A stretch of 64,000 nucleotides of DNA, taken from positions 50,496,750-50,560,749 of the forward strand of contig CM049318.1 of NCBI GenBank assembly GCA_026874595.1. The letters are read 5' to 3'. Position 1 is the first letter of the stretch; every line of letters starts with the position of its first letter. This stretch comes from Sipunculus nudus (lineage: Eukaryota > Annelida > Sipuncula > Golfingiida > Sipunculidae). Below, in pieces: positions 44,023 to 54,300 of the stretch. Position numbers and translations under genes: made by a program. A model generated the notes under the pieces. The model saw nothing but the letters and a program-made list of their open reading frames with translations. It had not been told where the DNA came from and did no database searches.

Positions 44023-46643
44023 GTAAAGTGAACCATCACACAGATTGGTGTTCCTCTATCGTTACTAGTGTGAAGAAAGACGGTACCCTCAGGGTGTGTT
44101 TGGACCCAAAACGGCTTAATAACTGTCTCAAACGCTGTCCACACAAAATTCCTACGCTCGAGGAACTGAACCCGGAATTTGCGGAGGCAAGTGTATTCTC
44201 AAAGCTCGATGCCAAGTCAGGTTATTGGTCTATCCCCTTGGACAAAGACAGTCAGGAACTAACAACCTTCCGCACCCCATTCGGCAGGTTCTGTTTCACA
44301 AGGTTGCCGTTTGGACTATCGGTATCACAAGATTTATTCCAACATGCCATGGATTGCATACTAGAAAAGGCACCAGGGTGCACTGGTATCGCAGATGACC
44401 TCGCAGTGTTCGGGCGCGATGAAACAGAACATGACAAAAACTTATTGAACCTGATGCAAGTGGCCCGTGAAGAAGGTCTAGTATTCAATTCACAGAAATG
44501 TGTCATAAAAACAAACAAGATAAAGTTCTTCGGCTCAGTCTACACTGCACAGGGGATCAAACCGGATCCCAAAAAAGTTGAGGATATATGGAATATGCCC
44601 ACACCCCAAGACAAGGATGATTTGCAACGCTTTATTGGGCTCATGAACAATCTGTCTGCGCACATTCCTCATTTCTCTGAAAAGGCTGCACCTCTGAGAG
44701 ATCTGTTGAAAAAAGACACTCCATTTTATTGGCAGGAGGACCATCAACAGACATACGAATCCCTCAAGAAAAGCATAAACCCAGAATCGTGTCTCGCGTA
44801 TTTCAACGCACAGAAAGACTCTGTCATAGAGGTAGATGCGTCCCAGAAAGGCCTAGGGGCATGCCTCTTCCAGGAAAACAAAATCATCGCGTTCGCGTCA
44901 AAAACGCTAACAGCCACACAGGCAGCTTATTCGAACACTGAGCGCAAAGCTCTAGCGTTAGTCTTCGGAATCCAGAAATTCCATGCCTTTGTCTTCGGGA
45001 AGCGTTTCAAGGTCATTACCGATCATAAACCACTTGTGATGATACATGCAAAACCGCTAACAAGTGCACCTCCCCGCTTACAACGGCTCCTCGTCAAGAT
45101 ACAAGGCTACAACTTTGATCTCGAGTACAAACCGGGAAGTCAGATGGTCCTATCAGATACGCTTTCGAGATTACCGAACCCGGAAAAGTCTGGAGACATA
45201 CCACTGGATGAGCAAGTTGATGCGCTTTGTATCGACGACATAGACGATAACCACAAAATCCATCTGGTCAACTTCAGTCTTGAAAAACAGACCCAATTAC
45301 GGGAGTATAACCAATCGGACAGGACCATGCATGCACTACAGCAAACAGTTCAGCATGGTTGGCCAGAGAAGATAGGTGAGCTCTCTCAGGATATCCGTCC
45401 ATTTTGGTCGTTCCGCGACGAAATTGGAATAACCAACGGTATACTCTTTAAAGGACGACAAGTGATTATTCCAGAGCAGCTGCGCCGAAACATTCTGGAA
45501 CAATTACATGAGGCACATCTTGGTATTGAGAAAACGCGACAGCTAGCACGGAGTAGTGTGTATTGGCCTCATATCAACAGAGACATAGAAACATTGATAA
45601 AGAAATGTGCTGTTTGCCAGGAAAGTTTGCCTGAGCAGACAAAAGAGCCAATGATCAGTCACGAAGTTCCGAGCACCCCATGGACTAAAATTGCAAGTGA
45701 CTTATTCGAAGTGTACAACACACACTACATGATAATAGTGGACTACCATTCAAAGTTTCTGTATGTCAAACGTCTAATCCACACAAAAAGCAGTGATATC
45801 GCTAATGAAACAGCTGAATGCTTTAGCATCTTTGGACCACCTCTTGAAATAATCACGGATAACGGCCCACAATACAGTGGAAAACCATACGGTGACATGT
45901 GTACAAAATGGAACGTAAAGCACACCACAACATCGCCACGATATGCACAATCGAACGGTTTTGTTGAAAGACAGATTCGAACAGTCAAAGGTATCATCAA
46001 AAAGTGTACAAAAACACAGTGAGACATAAACGTAGCACTACAGCATCTGCGATGTACTCCTATTGATTCACACTTACCCAGTCCGAGCGAAATTCTATTC
46101 AGCAGGCAGATCCGAACGAATTTGCCAAGTAACCAAACTGCTAACTACAATACAAACCATGACATCAACACAGGTCTACAACGCCGCACACAACAGATGA
46201 CACAAAGCTACAACCAAAGAGCCGGACCTGAATTACACCCACTTAAGGTCGGACAACAGGTGAGAACATTAAACAAAGAAACCCATCAATGGACACCCGG
46301 CGAAGTAGTAACCGTATGCAGGGAACCACGATCGTACCGAATACGAACACGCGATGGTACTATAGTCAGACGAAACAGAAGACACATACGCGTACAATAC
46401 ACAACACAAACAAGTGATGTAAACCGAACAAAGCGCGTTCGATTCGCCGATGAGATTCCATTTGTGCCACATCAGTCAAATAGGGGCACTGATGCTCCGA
46501 ATGCTCGCAATCAGTCGTCACCAGCTGAGCAGCTGCAGGCAGCTGCACAGCCACCAACTGACGAACAGCCGCGACCACAGAAACCAACAACTGTTACACG
46601 ATATGGCCGTGAGATAAAGCCACCTGTAAGATATCAGGACTGA
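44022..46643 (+). pseudogene. Element C reverse transcriptase, RNase H, integrase (one internal stop)
   Basis: The frame runs from about 44022 to 46643 with one TGA at 46020-46022. Domains: polymerase with SIVTSVKKDGTLRVCLDPKR, LDAKSGYWSIPL, RLPFGLSVSQDLFQ and the active site GIADDLAVFG (about 44388-44417); RNase H with IEVDASQKGLGACLF, TERKALALVF and ITDHKPLVMI; YKPGSQMVLSDTLSRLPN; integrase zinc region ending KKCAVCQ; and a DDE core with ASDLFEVY, ITDNGPQYSGKPY and SNGFVERQIRTVK. A C-terminal barrel-like part and a VTRYGREIKPPVRYQD tail follow. All catalytic motifs are intact. The TGA could come from CGA deamination at a CpG (inference). Confidence 0.92.
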
Positions 46644-46908
46644 TACGATTTAATTAACATTCGAAATACGTGCATGGACCTCTTCTTTCCTTAAGAATCA
46701 GAATTTCGCGAAATAGACACCTTTATTATAATATGTACCTCACAAACAGCCAACAGAGACATTCCAGTCAACCTGTTGAATTTCCTTGGTAAACCTGTTA
46801 AATTTTCGATGGACACTAGTTTTAATGACATCCCAGTTAACTTTGGTTTTGGTTAACATGTTTTACTCTCTCTTGTTGGACGCTCCAGTTTAACATTAAT
46901 TCTTATTC

Positions 46909-46920
46909 AGAAGAGGGAGA
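46909..46920 (+). promoter_or_regulatory. Polypurine tract of element C
   Basis: AGAAGAGGGAGA immediately before the 3' LTR. Confidence 0.8.
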
Positions 46921-47127
46921 TGTTGCGATAATAAGTTTTAGTTTTATATCATGCTGGCGCTACTTAATAATGCGTCATATCACAGCCGGCGTACAACCGC
47001 GGTCACCGTTTCACAACGCGTATAGTTCTGTCAAGATGGCCGTCTAGCATGACGCGCCCTACGTATGTTCACAGGTAGTAAATGGATTATATCCAATCTG
47101 TATGTAGTTGTCGTCACTATTATAACA
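46921..47127 (+). repeat. 3' LTR of element C (207 bp)
   Basis: Same length as the 5' LTR, three differences, followed by the CTCCC target duplication. Confidence 0.95.
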
Positions 47128-47132
47128 CTCCC

Positions 47133-47589
47133 TAGCCCCATGTTAGGGCACAATGTCATGCTGCTCACACAAATGAGCATCAAGATTGATAAATTACTTT
47201 TTTTTCACTTATACAAATGAGTAAAGCTGGTATATAATTATGCATGTATATATTTAATATTACACATGTAATTTTGATATTCAGAACAGAAAATTTTCTC
47301 AGTTAAGTTGAAAATTTTGATATTAAGTCAAGTAGATGTTTCAGAACTGACACATATTCTAAACTGTGATTTATTATGGTAGTTGGTTTCTGTGAAGTTC
47401 AAATGTGAACTTGCATGCTTGAAGAATAGATGAAACCAAAGAAGAAAATTACATTTGTTTGTTAGCATTTTCCTCACTAAAATATTTTAAATGGTCTTGT
47501 TCATTATGTGTTTTGTGTCCTTAAAAATAGTGTATCTGGAATAAATGTTTACTGTATTATCTGATTTAAGATGATAAAAAATCAAGCTA
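47133..47589. other. No gene recognised
   Basis: AT-rich sequence between element C and the palindromic array. Confidence 0.5.
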
Positions 47590-47945
47590 GCCTAAGATTA
47601 GATTAGGATTCTGATCTGTTTAGGCCCAGTTTAAAATCAGTTCCCCACAGGATTGTAATCTTCACTAGCCCAGATTAAAGTTTTGATCTGGGCCGGCCCA
47701 GTTTAAAATCAGTCCAGCACAGGATTGTAAACTTAACCAGGCCAGATCAAACTTCTACTCTGGGTCAGCCCAGTTTAAAATCAGTCCAGACCAGATTAAA
47801 ATCCTGAAGTCTTCACCTCAGGATTTTAATCTGGACCGGCCCAGATCCAAATTTTAATCTGGGCTGGCCCAAATTTAAAACTGGTCCCCAGTTTAAATCT
47901 GGTCTGGCCCAGATTAGAATTTTGATCTGGGCCAGGACATATATA
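47590..47945. repeat. Degenerate palindromic repeat array (second copy of the 34321 type)
   Basis: Blocks such as CCCAGATTAAAGTTTTGATC, CTGGGCCGGCCCAG (a perfect 14-bp palindrome, 47688-47701) and GTTTAAAATCAGTCC repeat about eight times. Same vocabulary as 34321-34556, 13 kb away. Confidence 0.85.
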
Positions 47946-48125
47946 TACACTGGATTTTCATGATCAAAGTAATTGTTAATCAACACAACAGCGATCAGAT
48001 TGGAAGAATAGAACTACAACCATTCCACTTGGGCCAGATTACCAATCTGATACGTCCAATATTACTGCCAATCTCTGGGGATCAAGAAGTGTGACAGCAG
48101 GGTTTTTGGGTATGACACCCAACAG

Positions 48126-48135
48126 AAAGGTAATA
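48126..48135 (+). promoter_or_regulatory. Candidate 5' splice site upstream of the SGNH ORF (old copy)
   Basis: GAAAG|GTAATA: a consensus-like donor with the intron beginning at 48130, 73 bp before the SGNH ATG. The corresponding site in the better copy is at 58469, 39 bp before its SGNH ATG. Confidence 0.4.
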
Positions 48136-48202
48136 CCAGCTGATTAACCTTTAACCTGATACTATAGGGATCTGGGTCAGAATTGTCATCAAACTTAACA
48201 GC

Positions 48203-48281
48203 ATGGCACATGCCTCTCAGTTCAAATACAGTTGTGCATTAATCTTAGGAGCCTCCAAGGTTTCACACATGGATGATGATA
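48203..48281 (+). pseudogene. SGNH hydrolase of the old DIRS-like element, N-terminal part
   Basis: MAHASQFKYSCALILGASKV aligns with the start of the intact hydrolase at 58508 (MASRPFLHYKALVIGASEV), including the Gly-x-Ser of block I that carries the nucleophile. The reading is cut at about 48282 by an inverted-repeat transposon and resumes at about 50817. Confidence 0.75.
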
Positions 48282-48819
48282 TTACCCGGCTAAAGATTTT
48301 CCGAAAAATTTCTGTATGTCAAATAAATTTCCACAGATTTCTGCGGAAAACTTCGGAATTCCATGGATTTCCGCAGTTTTCCACGGTTCTCATGCATTTG
48401 TGGAAGATTTCATAAGATTTTTATCCACACTTTTCCGAACACTTCGGAAAAGTGTGGGAAAAAATCCACATTTTTCCGAAAATGCGGCAAATTTCCGCGG
48501 ATTTCCACAAAATTCTGGGACTTAGAAAATTTTTGGCTGTGAAAAGGCTTTCTGGACACAGAAATTTTACTTGGACATGGAGATGTACTGGGACTGAAGG
48601 GAAAAATGCTACATGTTAAAAACTATAAAAAATATAATATACTTCATTCTTTATAGAGATATGGCATCCAACATACCAATATGTTAAGAAAAGCATCAAG
48701 AATACAAATATAGAAAATATTTCCTATTCAAATCAATTTTGTGATAGAGGTACTGTGTATTATAATTTGTTCATATATGTAATTTTCCTGCACACACACA
48801 CATGCACACACTCATATAA

Positions 48820-48828
<9 letters not shown>

Positions 48829-48870
<42 letters not shown>
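48829..48870. repeat. (TA)n microsatellite inside the inverted-repeat transposon
   Basis: About 20 TA dinucleotides following a CACA-rich stretch. Confidence 0.9.
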
Positions 48871-48872
<2 letters not shown>

Positions 48873-50440
48873 GCTGAATAAAAAATTAAATTATGTTTTG
48901 AAAGATACATGTATCACATATATATTTCTCTCTGACAAATGTTATTAAAGTGTCTTGATTTAACCTGAGATTAAGTGTTCACCAGCTCCCCTTGGAACTA
49001 AAAAACAGCTCATTAAAATGAATAGGTATTAATTATATATAATATACTAAAAGATCCATGTGTTACAAGGCAAGTACATGCACCCTGGGTAGATGCCAGC
49101 TGCAGCTGTACTATGTCATTGTCAAGTACTGTCATCCAGCCATCTTGACCTTGCAAGGCCAGTCCCCAGCATCTCAGGTTACAGGAAGCAGTGTATCAAG
49201 ACACTTACAGTGCATAAATGCAGGATCAGTTCAAATGGAGTGGTTAACAGTCAGGAGGAATGAAGAGAACACAACTCATGTAAGCATATCCACCTATTTT
49301 ATTTGAGTTCGAAATATGTGAACAGAATATGCAAAATATCTGGTTAATATACTTGTCTGAGGATGAGCACTAATGGGTACTGTTTTTATGTGTATGGACT
49401 TAGATGGCCTATAACACTGGGTATTTCCTCAAGTATATTTTGAGAATCATCATGCCTCATCCTTACATATAAGAAAATACATTTTTTAACCATAAAAGTA
49501 TTGTAATTGAAAATTTGATGATGCAAAGAGTCATTCAACAGACTGAACTGGTATTCTGAAATATCCTTAAATAGCTTAAATATGGTAAACATCTTTCTAT
49601 TTAGAACCAAAATATCCTTTCTATTTCTGAATAGGAAACATCTTTCTATTTAGATCAGCAATATGCATTTTCTTGCCATATATGACACCACTGTTATGTA
49701 TTTAATTAGGGCATTTGTTGTAATTAGGGCATTTGTTGTTATGGCCTAAAAAGAATATTTTTTAAATTGTTTACAAACCATGTGCATCCATATTTATTCA
49801 TTATTTATGATATTTTGGAGTTTAATGTGTGCAGGAATTTTTAAAGTGTTATTTAATGTTGCCTTAAGAGTTCGAATAACCAGCAAATCTTGGAGAAAGA
49901 TACATATAAAACATAATGCACTGTTTGTCAATAGAAAATTTTCAGTGTTTCTGATTAATTTGCAGTTTACACTAAATTGACTTTCTTGCAATTTTAAAGT
50001 TGTAGTACTTAAAGATCTTATAGAAAAATTCCATGTCTGAAAAATATACTTATTTTACTATGAAAGAGGTCTTACACAATATGATGTTTCTTGCAAGATC
50101 ACTAAATTATTTTTTTTCTTTCCAGATAAAATCACCAGGAGATATTTGATAGGTCCATCAAAGCAAATATGAGACACAAGTTGAGTGACTGATTGAAGCC
50201 ATTGTGAAGAAAACAAAACTAACCAATATTTATTATAATTTTTTCAATAAATAATCAGTTTACTTCTTTTAGTGTTTTTCATTTATTACTTCTATAAGCA
50301 GATGCAGCTGTAGCAATACTCTAATATTTAAGAAGAAAAGGAAGGCAACATTCTCAAAATATAGCTGATTGTTATGTTTATTCAGAAAATTAGAATTTTT
50401 ACAATTTCAGAAAAATATTGCCACAGCAATTCATTTTCCA
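48871..50440. other. Internal filler of the inverted-repeat transposon
   Basis: AT-rich sequence with only small ORFs (for example 49058-49306 and 49780-49980) that show no transposase motif. A short duplication around CATCTTTCTATTTAGA is seen near 49590 and 49637. Confidence 0.5.
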
Positions 50441-50816
50441 AAGGAAACCTTCATGAAAGAGTGGGGAAGCTGCAGAAAAACCTCTGTGGAAACTGCTGTA
50501 GAAATCTTTGGAAAAGTGCGGAAGAAATCCTCGGAAAAGTGCGGAAACTGTGGTAGAAATCCATGGAAAAGTGCGGAAACTGCAGCAGAAATCAGCGGAA
50601 AAGTGTGGAAACTGCAGCAGAAATCAGCGGAAAAATGCAGAAACTGCGGCAGAAATCTGCGGAAAAGTGCGGAATCTACGGCAAAGATTTAGGATTTGGT
50701 GCTTTTTCTGAAGAATTTTATAAATCTTCAGAAAAATGCTGCAGTCCCAATACTCGGAAATCCGTGGAAATCCTTGGATATTTTGCGGTTTCTTCAGAAA
50801 ATCTACAGCCGGGTAA

Positions 50817-51313
50817 GTCTGCCTCCCTTCCAATAAAAGGTAACTTTGGGTTTGATTCTGATGAGGTTACAGTAAAATTCACGGCATTCGGGGGGTAGAA
50901 ATGTATTCAAACTGTCTCAGTTTGACCTTTGGACAGTTGTTGAACACTGGCCAAATATCATTTTGTTGGCACTTTGGGGTAATGATTTGTCTCAGCTAGG
51001 CTTCGAGGGGGGTCCTGAAGTTTTAGCTCATGAACAACTTAAATTATGTCACCTTATACATGACGAATTGCTAGTGTAAAAAATGGTTGTTCAATCTATG
51101 GGCCCCTGTTTCCAACCTTTCTGTGGTAGATCATACCCACATGTTTACAATCAAAAGGTATCTGTAATCAGTACTTGCGGGTTGTGCTGGACGACACTAT
51201 ATTTGCATCATTTTGAGACCACGGTAAACTGGTTTAGGTGGGCAGGCATTTGTATGGAGACGATGGTGTTAATTTTAATTGGTCAGGAATTATATTGTGG
51301 TACAAAAGCTTAA
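50817..51313 (+). pseudogene. SGNH hydrolase of the old DIRS-like element, C-terminal part
   Basis: Resumes with KGNFGFDSDEVTVKFTAFGG, matching PNFGFPSLTCNISVRGRGG of the intact protein. Then, in another frame, come LALWGNDLSQLGFEGGPEVL (block III GxND retained), FQPFCGRSYPHVYNQKVSVI, and the end GDDGVNFN, where the catalytic His of the DGVHFN block is now Asn. The KSLRGSLVQAF ending matches QSIRGSLICAL. At least two frameshifts and two stops are present. Confidence 0.75.
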
Positions 51314-51428
51314 GAGGTTCCTTAGTGCAAGCTTTCAGAGGTAATATCTGAACCGTCCGTCTTAATTCAAACCAGTCAATCAGCATTTGGTCATATGTCA
51401 AACCATACCTTTCTTACCCATGGTAAAG

Positions 51429-52052
51429 AGTCTGAGCCAGGACTGTGAAAATTGGCTGTTTGTAAAACACGTTGGCCCTGTAATGCAGAATATATGTTAC
51501 ATTTATTATGGCTATGGTGAATCTAGTTAATAATTTTAATTTTTTTGGTTTAATCAACGAGTCTGAGCCAGGACTTAAAAATGGCTGCCCCCTTTTTTCG
51601 ATTTTGACAGGTTTATTTACATAAATCTACTACAAGCAAAGTCCGAGCCACGACTTCAATAAAGAGGCTGGCCATACGGCATAGTCTGAGCCAGGACATT
51701 TGTTATGGCTGTTGTGAAACACTAATGGATGGTATAATGGATATATCATAGTTGGCTGAACCTATGCCAGGCTGATGAATTTTTACTGTTTGGTTAATTA
51801 TATTATTTATAATTGCCTTAATCAGTAATTGACTTTTGAACATGCATAATGTATGTGTCATGTATAGAATTGACAGGTGTATGGTATTATGGATATGTCC
51901 TAGCTGGCTGAGCCTAGGCCAGGATCTTGAATTGTTACTGTTTGGTGAATTATGTAAGGGATAATTGCCTAAATCAGTCATGAAATTCTGAACATACATA
52001 ATATATGTATCAAGTATAGAATTTACATGTGACTACAGTCTGGACCGTGACT
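51429..52052 (+). repeat. Array of AGTCTGAGCCAGGACT hairpin motifs (old DIRS-like element)
   Basis: AGTCTGAGCCAGGACT or close variants occur at 51429-51444, 51560-51575, 51640-51655 (AGTCCGAGCCACGACT), 51683-51698 and 52037-52052 (AGTCTGGACCGTGACT). Each is followed at a short distance by (AA)ATGGCTG or TTGGCTG. Most can form AGTC/GACT stems. Between the fourth and fifth copies is a tandem duplication of about 153 bp (51725-51880 and 51881-52033). The array lies between the hydrolase and gag-like ORFs. Confidence 0.75.
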
Positions 52053-52162
52053 TTAAAATGGCTGTTTAACATCAACATCTATATACTCATTAGCTGGCGA
52101 TAACATTTTTATTTTATTACCACCATTTACAATATTTGCTGCTCCTTTAATGTTGATTGCAG

Positions 52163-53410
52163 ATGTCTGGAGGTCGACCAAATAGACTACAAAAGATTCT
52201 GTGGAGGTTGGGCTTTGAACCAGATGAGACTCCTGTTTCACTTAAAAGGAAAGCTCAGAACACTAACCTCAAACAAAAGAGTGCTAAATGTCAGCATTTT
52301 GCCACCCTGGCCCAGGTTACACGCAGCTCCGCCTACTGATACAAATCACGCGCCTGCATCATCCAGAACAGAGGCGATGCTGGAGAAACTCATGCAATCA
52401 TATCGCATATGCAACAGGAAATACAGATGCTTAAAAACCAGCAAAAAATACAATCTGAAAACAGCGGCAGGAATGCAGAGGTTGCTCAAGAAGGATCATT
52501 GTGCTGGTCCGTCCCGTTCAGAAGCGGCATCATCCTCACTGGACTTTGAGTCGGCATTGTCTGATGAGGAGTTAGAAATCATTCATGACATCATAACCAA
52601 AGCCACAGGGAAATTTGCAGGTAAGAGAACATTCCCGACAGGAAAATCCTACTTTGTGACTAATGGGGGGCTAATGTCAGCCAACTTACCCCTAGGTTTG
52701 AATGTTTCTAAAAAAAGTACAAGCATATATCTGGGCAGATAAATCTGTGGAGCTGTCCCTATTATTGAGCCCTGACCAAAAACCAAGTTATGACCTCATA
52801 TGTGAGAAGCCTAGTTCTGATGAAGATGCCCCTAGCTTTAGGTGGGCCAAGAATTCTGCCCCCAAAATAAGGAATATTAACTGGTGGACAGATGCTTTTA
52901 ACATCTCTACCGCAATATACACTCAGAGGTTGCCCAGGGAGGCTCCCAACTTGATGGAATATGTTTCTACTGTTAGGCGCATATCACTTAAGAAAGGAGA
53001 TTTGGTGAATTTTGACAGGGAGTTCAGAAAACAAATCTTGGGAGGGAGGTAGTGCATCATGAGTTTTATCAGGAAGCTAGACTTGCCTATGTGGCTCCAA
53101 ACCCCCTAGGCCTCTAAAGCATGGGTTTCATGACCAAAACAAACAATCTAGGTACAGTTACTCAAGAGGCACACAGAGCTACAAACAAGCATGCTGGAAG
53201 TTTAACAGGGGTAAACCCTGCACAGGTTGTGAACGCCCACACATCTGTACCTCATGCAGAGATAACCATCCCAAACAGGATTTCCCACTCCAACAGCAGG
53301 GACAAGGTAGGCCACTGCATACCATCACCGGTAAGGGTCGATATACTAGAGAAGCTTCTAGATGAATCAGGTTATGAAACGGCAAAGTCAAAATTCTTGG
53401 TACAAGGGTA
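52163..53410 (+). pseudogene. Gag-like protein and start of polymerase, old DIRS-like element
   Basis: The acceptor-like TTGATTGCAG directly precedes the ATG at 52163 (MSGGRPNRLQ). After frame changes the conserved middle appears (52702-53052): IRNINWWTDAFNISTAIYTQ, then FDREFRK, corresponding to MYEWTSAFHTFMGVYCSNP and LEFRKLR of the better copy. A zinc region with CTGCERPHICTSCRDNHP follows near 53220-53270 in another frame, then the polymerase N-terminus SPVRVDILEKLLDESGY (about 53329-53380). Several frameshifts are present. Confidence 0.75.
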
Positions 53411-53900
53411 AGTTCTGGATCCATTGGCACTGCCAGCTAGACAATGAGTCATCATACCTGACAACTTTCCTAACCCGATTTGGCAGGTATAGGTATCTCT
53501 GTCTTTGGTTTGGCCTAAAGGTGGCCTCAGAAAACTTTCAAAGGAAGCTTCATCAAGCAATCCAGAACCTGTGAGGTGTGGAGTGTACTGCAGATGATTT
53601 ACTAATTCACAGTGTGCATGAAGTGGAACATGATAAAAAACCTGCGGGCATTGCTTAAAAGATGTGCTGAGAAGGATATTGTCTTAAACTTTCACAAATG
53701 CATATTCAAAGCTGCAGAACTGGAACTTGTTGGCCACTTGCTAACCAAGGAGGGCCTGAAGTTGGATCCAGTTGAAGCGGTTGTCAATATGCCAAAACTG
53801 ATTGATGTTGCAGGAGTGCAAAGGCAACAAGGTACCATCAGCTACCTCAAAAAATTCCTGCCCAATCTATCCATAGCATATGAGCCCCTTTAAAACTGTC
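53411..53900 (+). pseudogene. Gypsy reverse transcriptase fragment
   Basis: Contains FWIHWHCQLDNESSYLTTF, FGRYRYLCLWFGLKVASENF, the active site CTADDLLIHS (in the ADD form also seen in element C), NFHKCIFKAAELELVGHLL and GTISYLKKFLPNLS. Frame changes at about 53574 and 53610. It starts directly at the junction with the DIRS-like reading that ends FLVQG. Confidence 0.85.
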
Positions 53901-54300
53901 AAAAACAGGTGGGGATGGCAGTGGTCTAAAGATCAAGATGAGGCTTTGGCAATTGTAAAGGAACTTAATACTTAAGCTCCATTATTGTCATACTTTGGTG
54001 AAGCCAAGAGTTTAACTGATGAGTGCGACCCATCAGAGAAGGGTCTAGGAGCCACTCTCTTACAGGAAGGGAAACCATTGTATTATGCATCAAGGCCTCC
54101 GACTCAAACAGAACAAAGGTATGCCTAGATTGAAAAAGAATGTCTTGTGATCTATTTCACTCTGGAGAGAATTCATCAATATACCTTTGTATGAGAGGTT
54201 ACTGTTCTTATGGATCATAAGCCTCTAGATCAAAGCCCCTAGTCATCTTCAGAATATGATGATGAGGTTAATGCAGTACGACATTGAGTACGACTTTGAT
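53901..54300 (+). pseudogene. Gypsy RNase H remnant
   Basis: Readable pieces include SLTDECDPSEKGLGATLLQE (54009-54068), PLYYASRPPTQTEQRYA, stop, IEKECLVIYFTLERIHQYTF and VLMDHKPLD. The first catalytic Asp (usual TDAS) is altered to DECD-P. The usual LSRL end is not recognised. Confidence 0.7.

Larger units (their letters stand above)
41819..47127 (+). mobile_element. Gypsy element C: near-intact LTR retrotransposon, TSD ctccc
   Basis: Two 207-bp LTRs (41819-42025 and 46921-47127) differ at three positions and are flanked by CTCCC (41814-41818 and 47128-47132). It has a 460-bp leader, a gag-protease frame, a pol frame shifted by one base, and a polypurine tract (AGAAGAGGGAGA). The domain order and knuckles match element A, but the sequences are clearly different, so these are two families of one lineage. 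One frameshift and one stop separate it from an open polyprotein. Insertion is recent by LTR identity. Confidence 0.95.
48282..50816. mobile_element. Non-autonomous inverted-repeat DNA transposon with subterminal GCGGAAA arrays
   Basis: The ends TTACCCGGCTAAAGATTTTC (48282) and the reverse complement of AGCCGGGTAA (to 50816) match over about 20 of 24 bases. Inside the left end (about 48295-48520) are repeats such as TTTCCGCGGATTTCC, and inside the right end (about 50460-50800) many copies of GCGGAAACTGCAGCAGAAAT, the reverse-complement vocabulary, making long inverted subterminal arrays. A perfect 15-bp hairpin (48425-48439 with 48443-48457) is included. No transposase ORF is present. TA lies at both ends, compatible with a TA target duplication. 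It splits the SGNH ORF. Confidence 0.75.
47946..53411 (+). mobile_element. Decayed DIRS/Ngaro-like tyrosine-recombinase retrotransposon (5' part)
   Basis: A donor-like site (48130), an SGNH hydrolase ORF (split), a hairpin-repeat array (51429-52052) and an acceptor-plus-ATG gag-like ORF (52161 onward) match the order in the better element at 58135-64000. The element breaks off in the start of its polymerase region at about 53411, where a gypsy fragment begins. Many frame breaks show that it is older. The 5' boundary is not determined. Confidence 0.75.

Noticed and set aside
44000-44035. Programmed -1 frameshift between the two element C frames
   Set aside because: It lies inside pol and no XXXYYYZ heptamer is visible; a mutational indel is more likely.
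52053-52241. Minus-strand ORF over the gag start of the old DIRS-like element
   Set aside because: It is a shadow of the plus-strand gag-like gene with no motif of its own.
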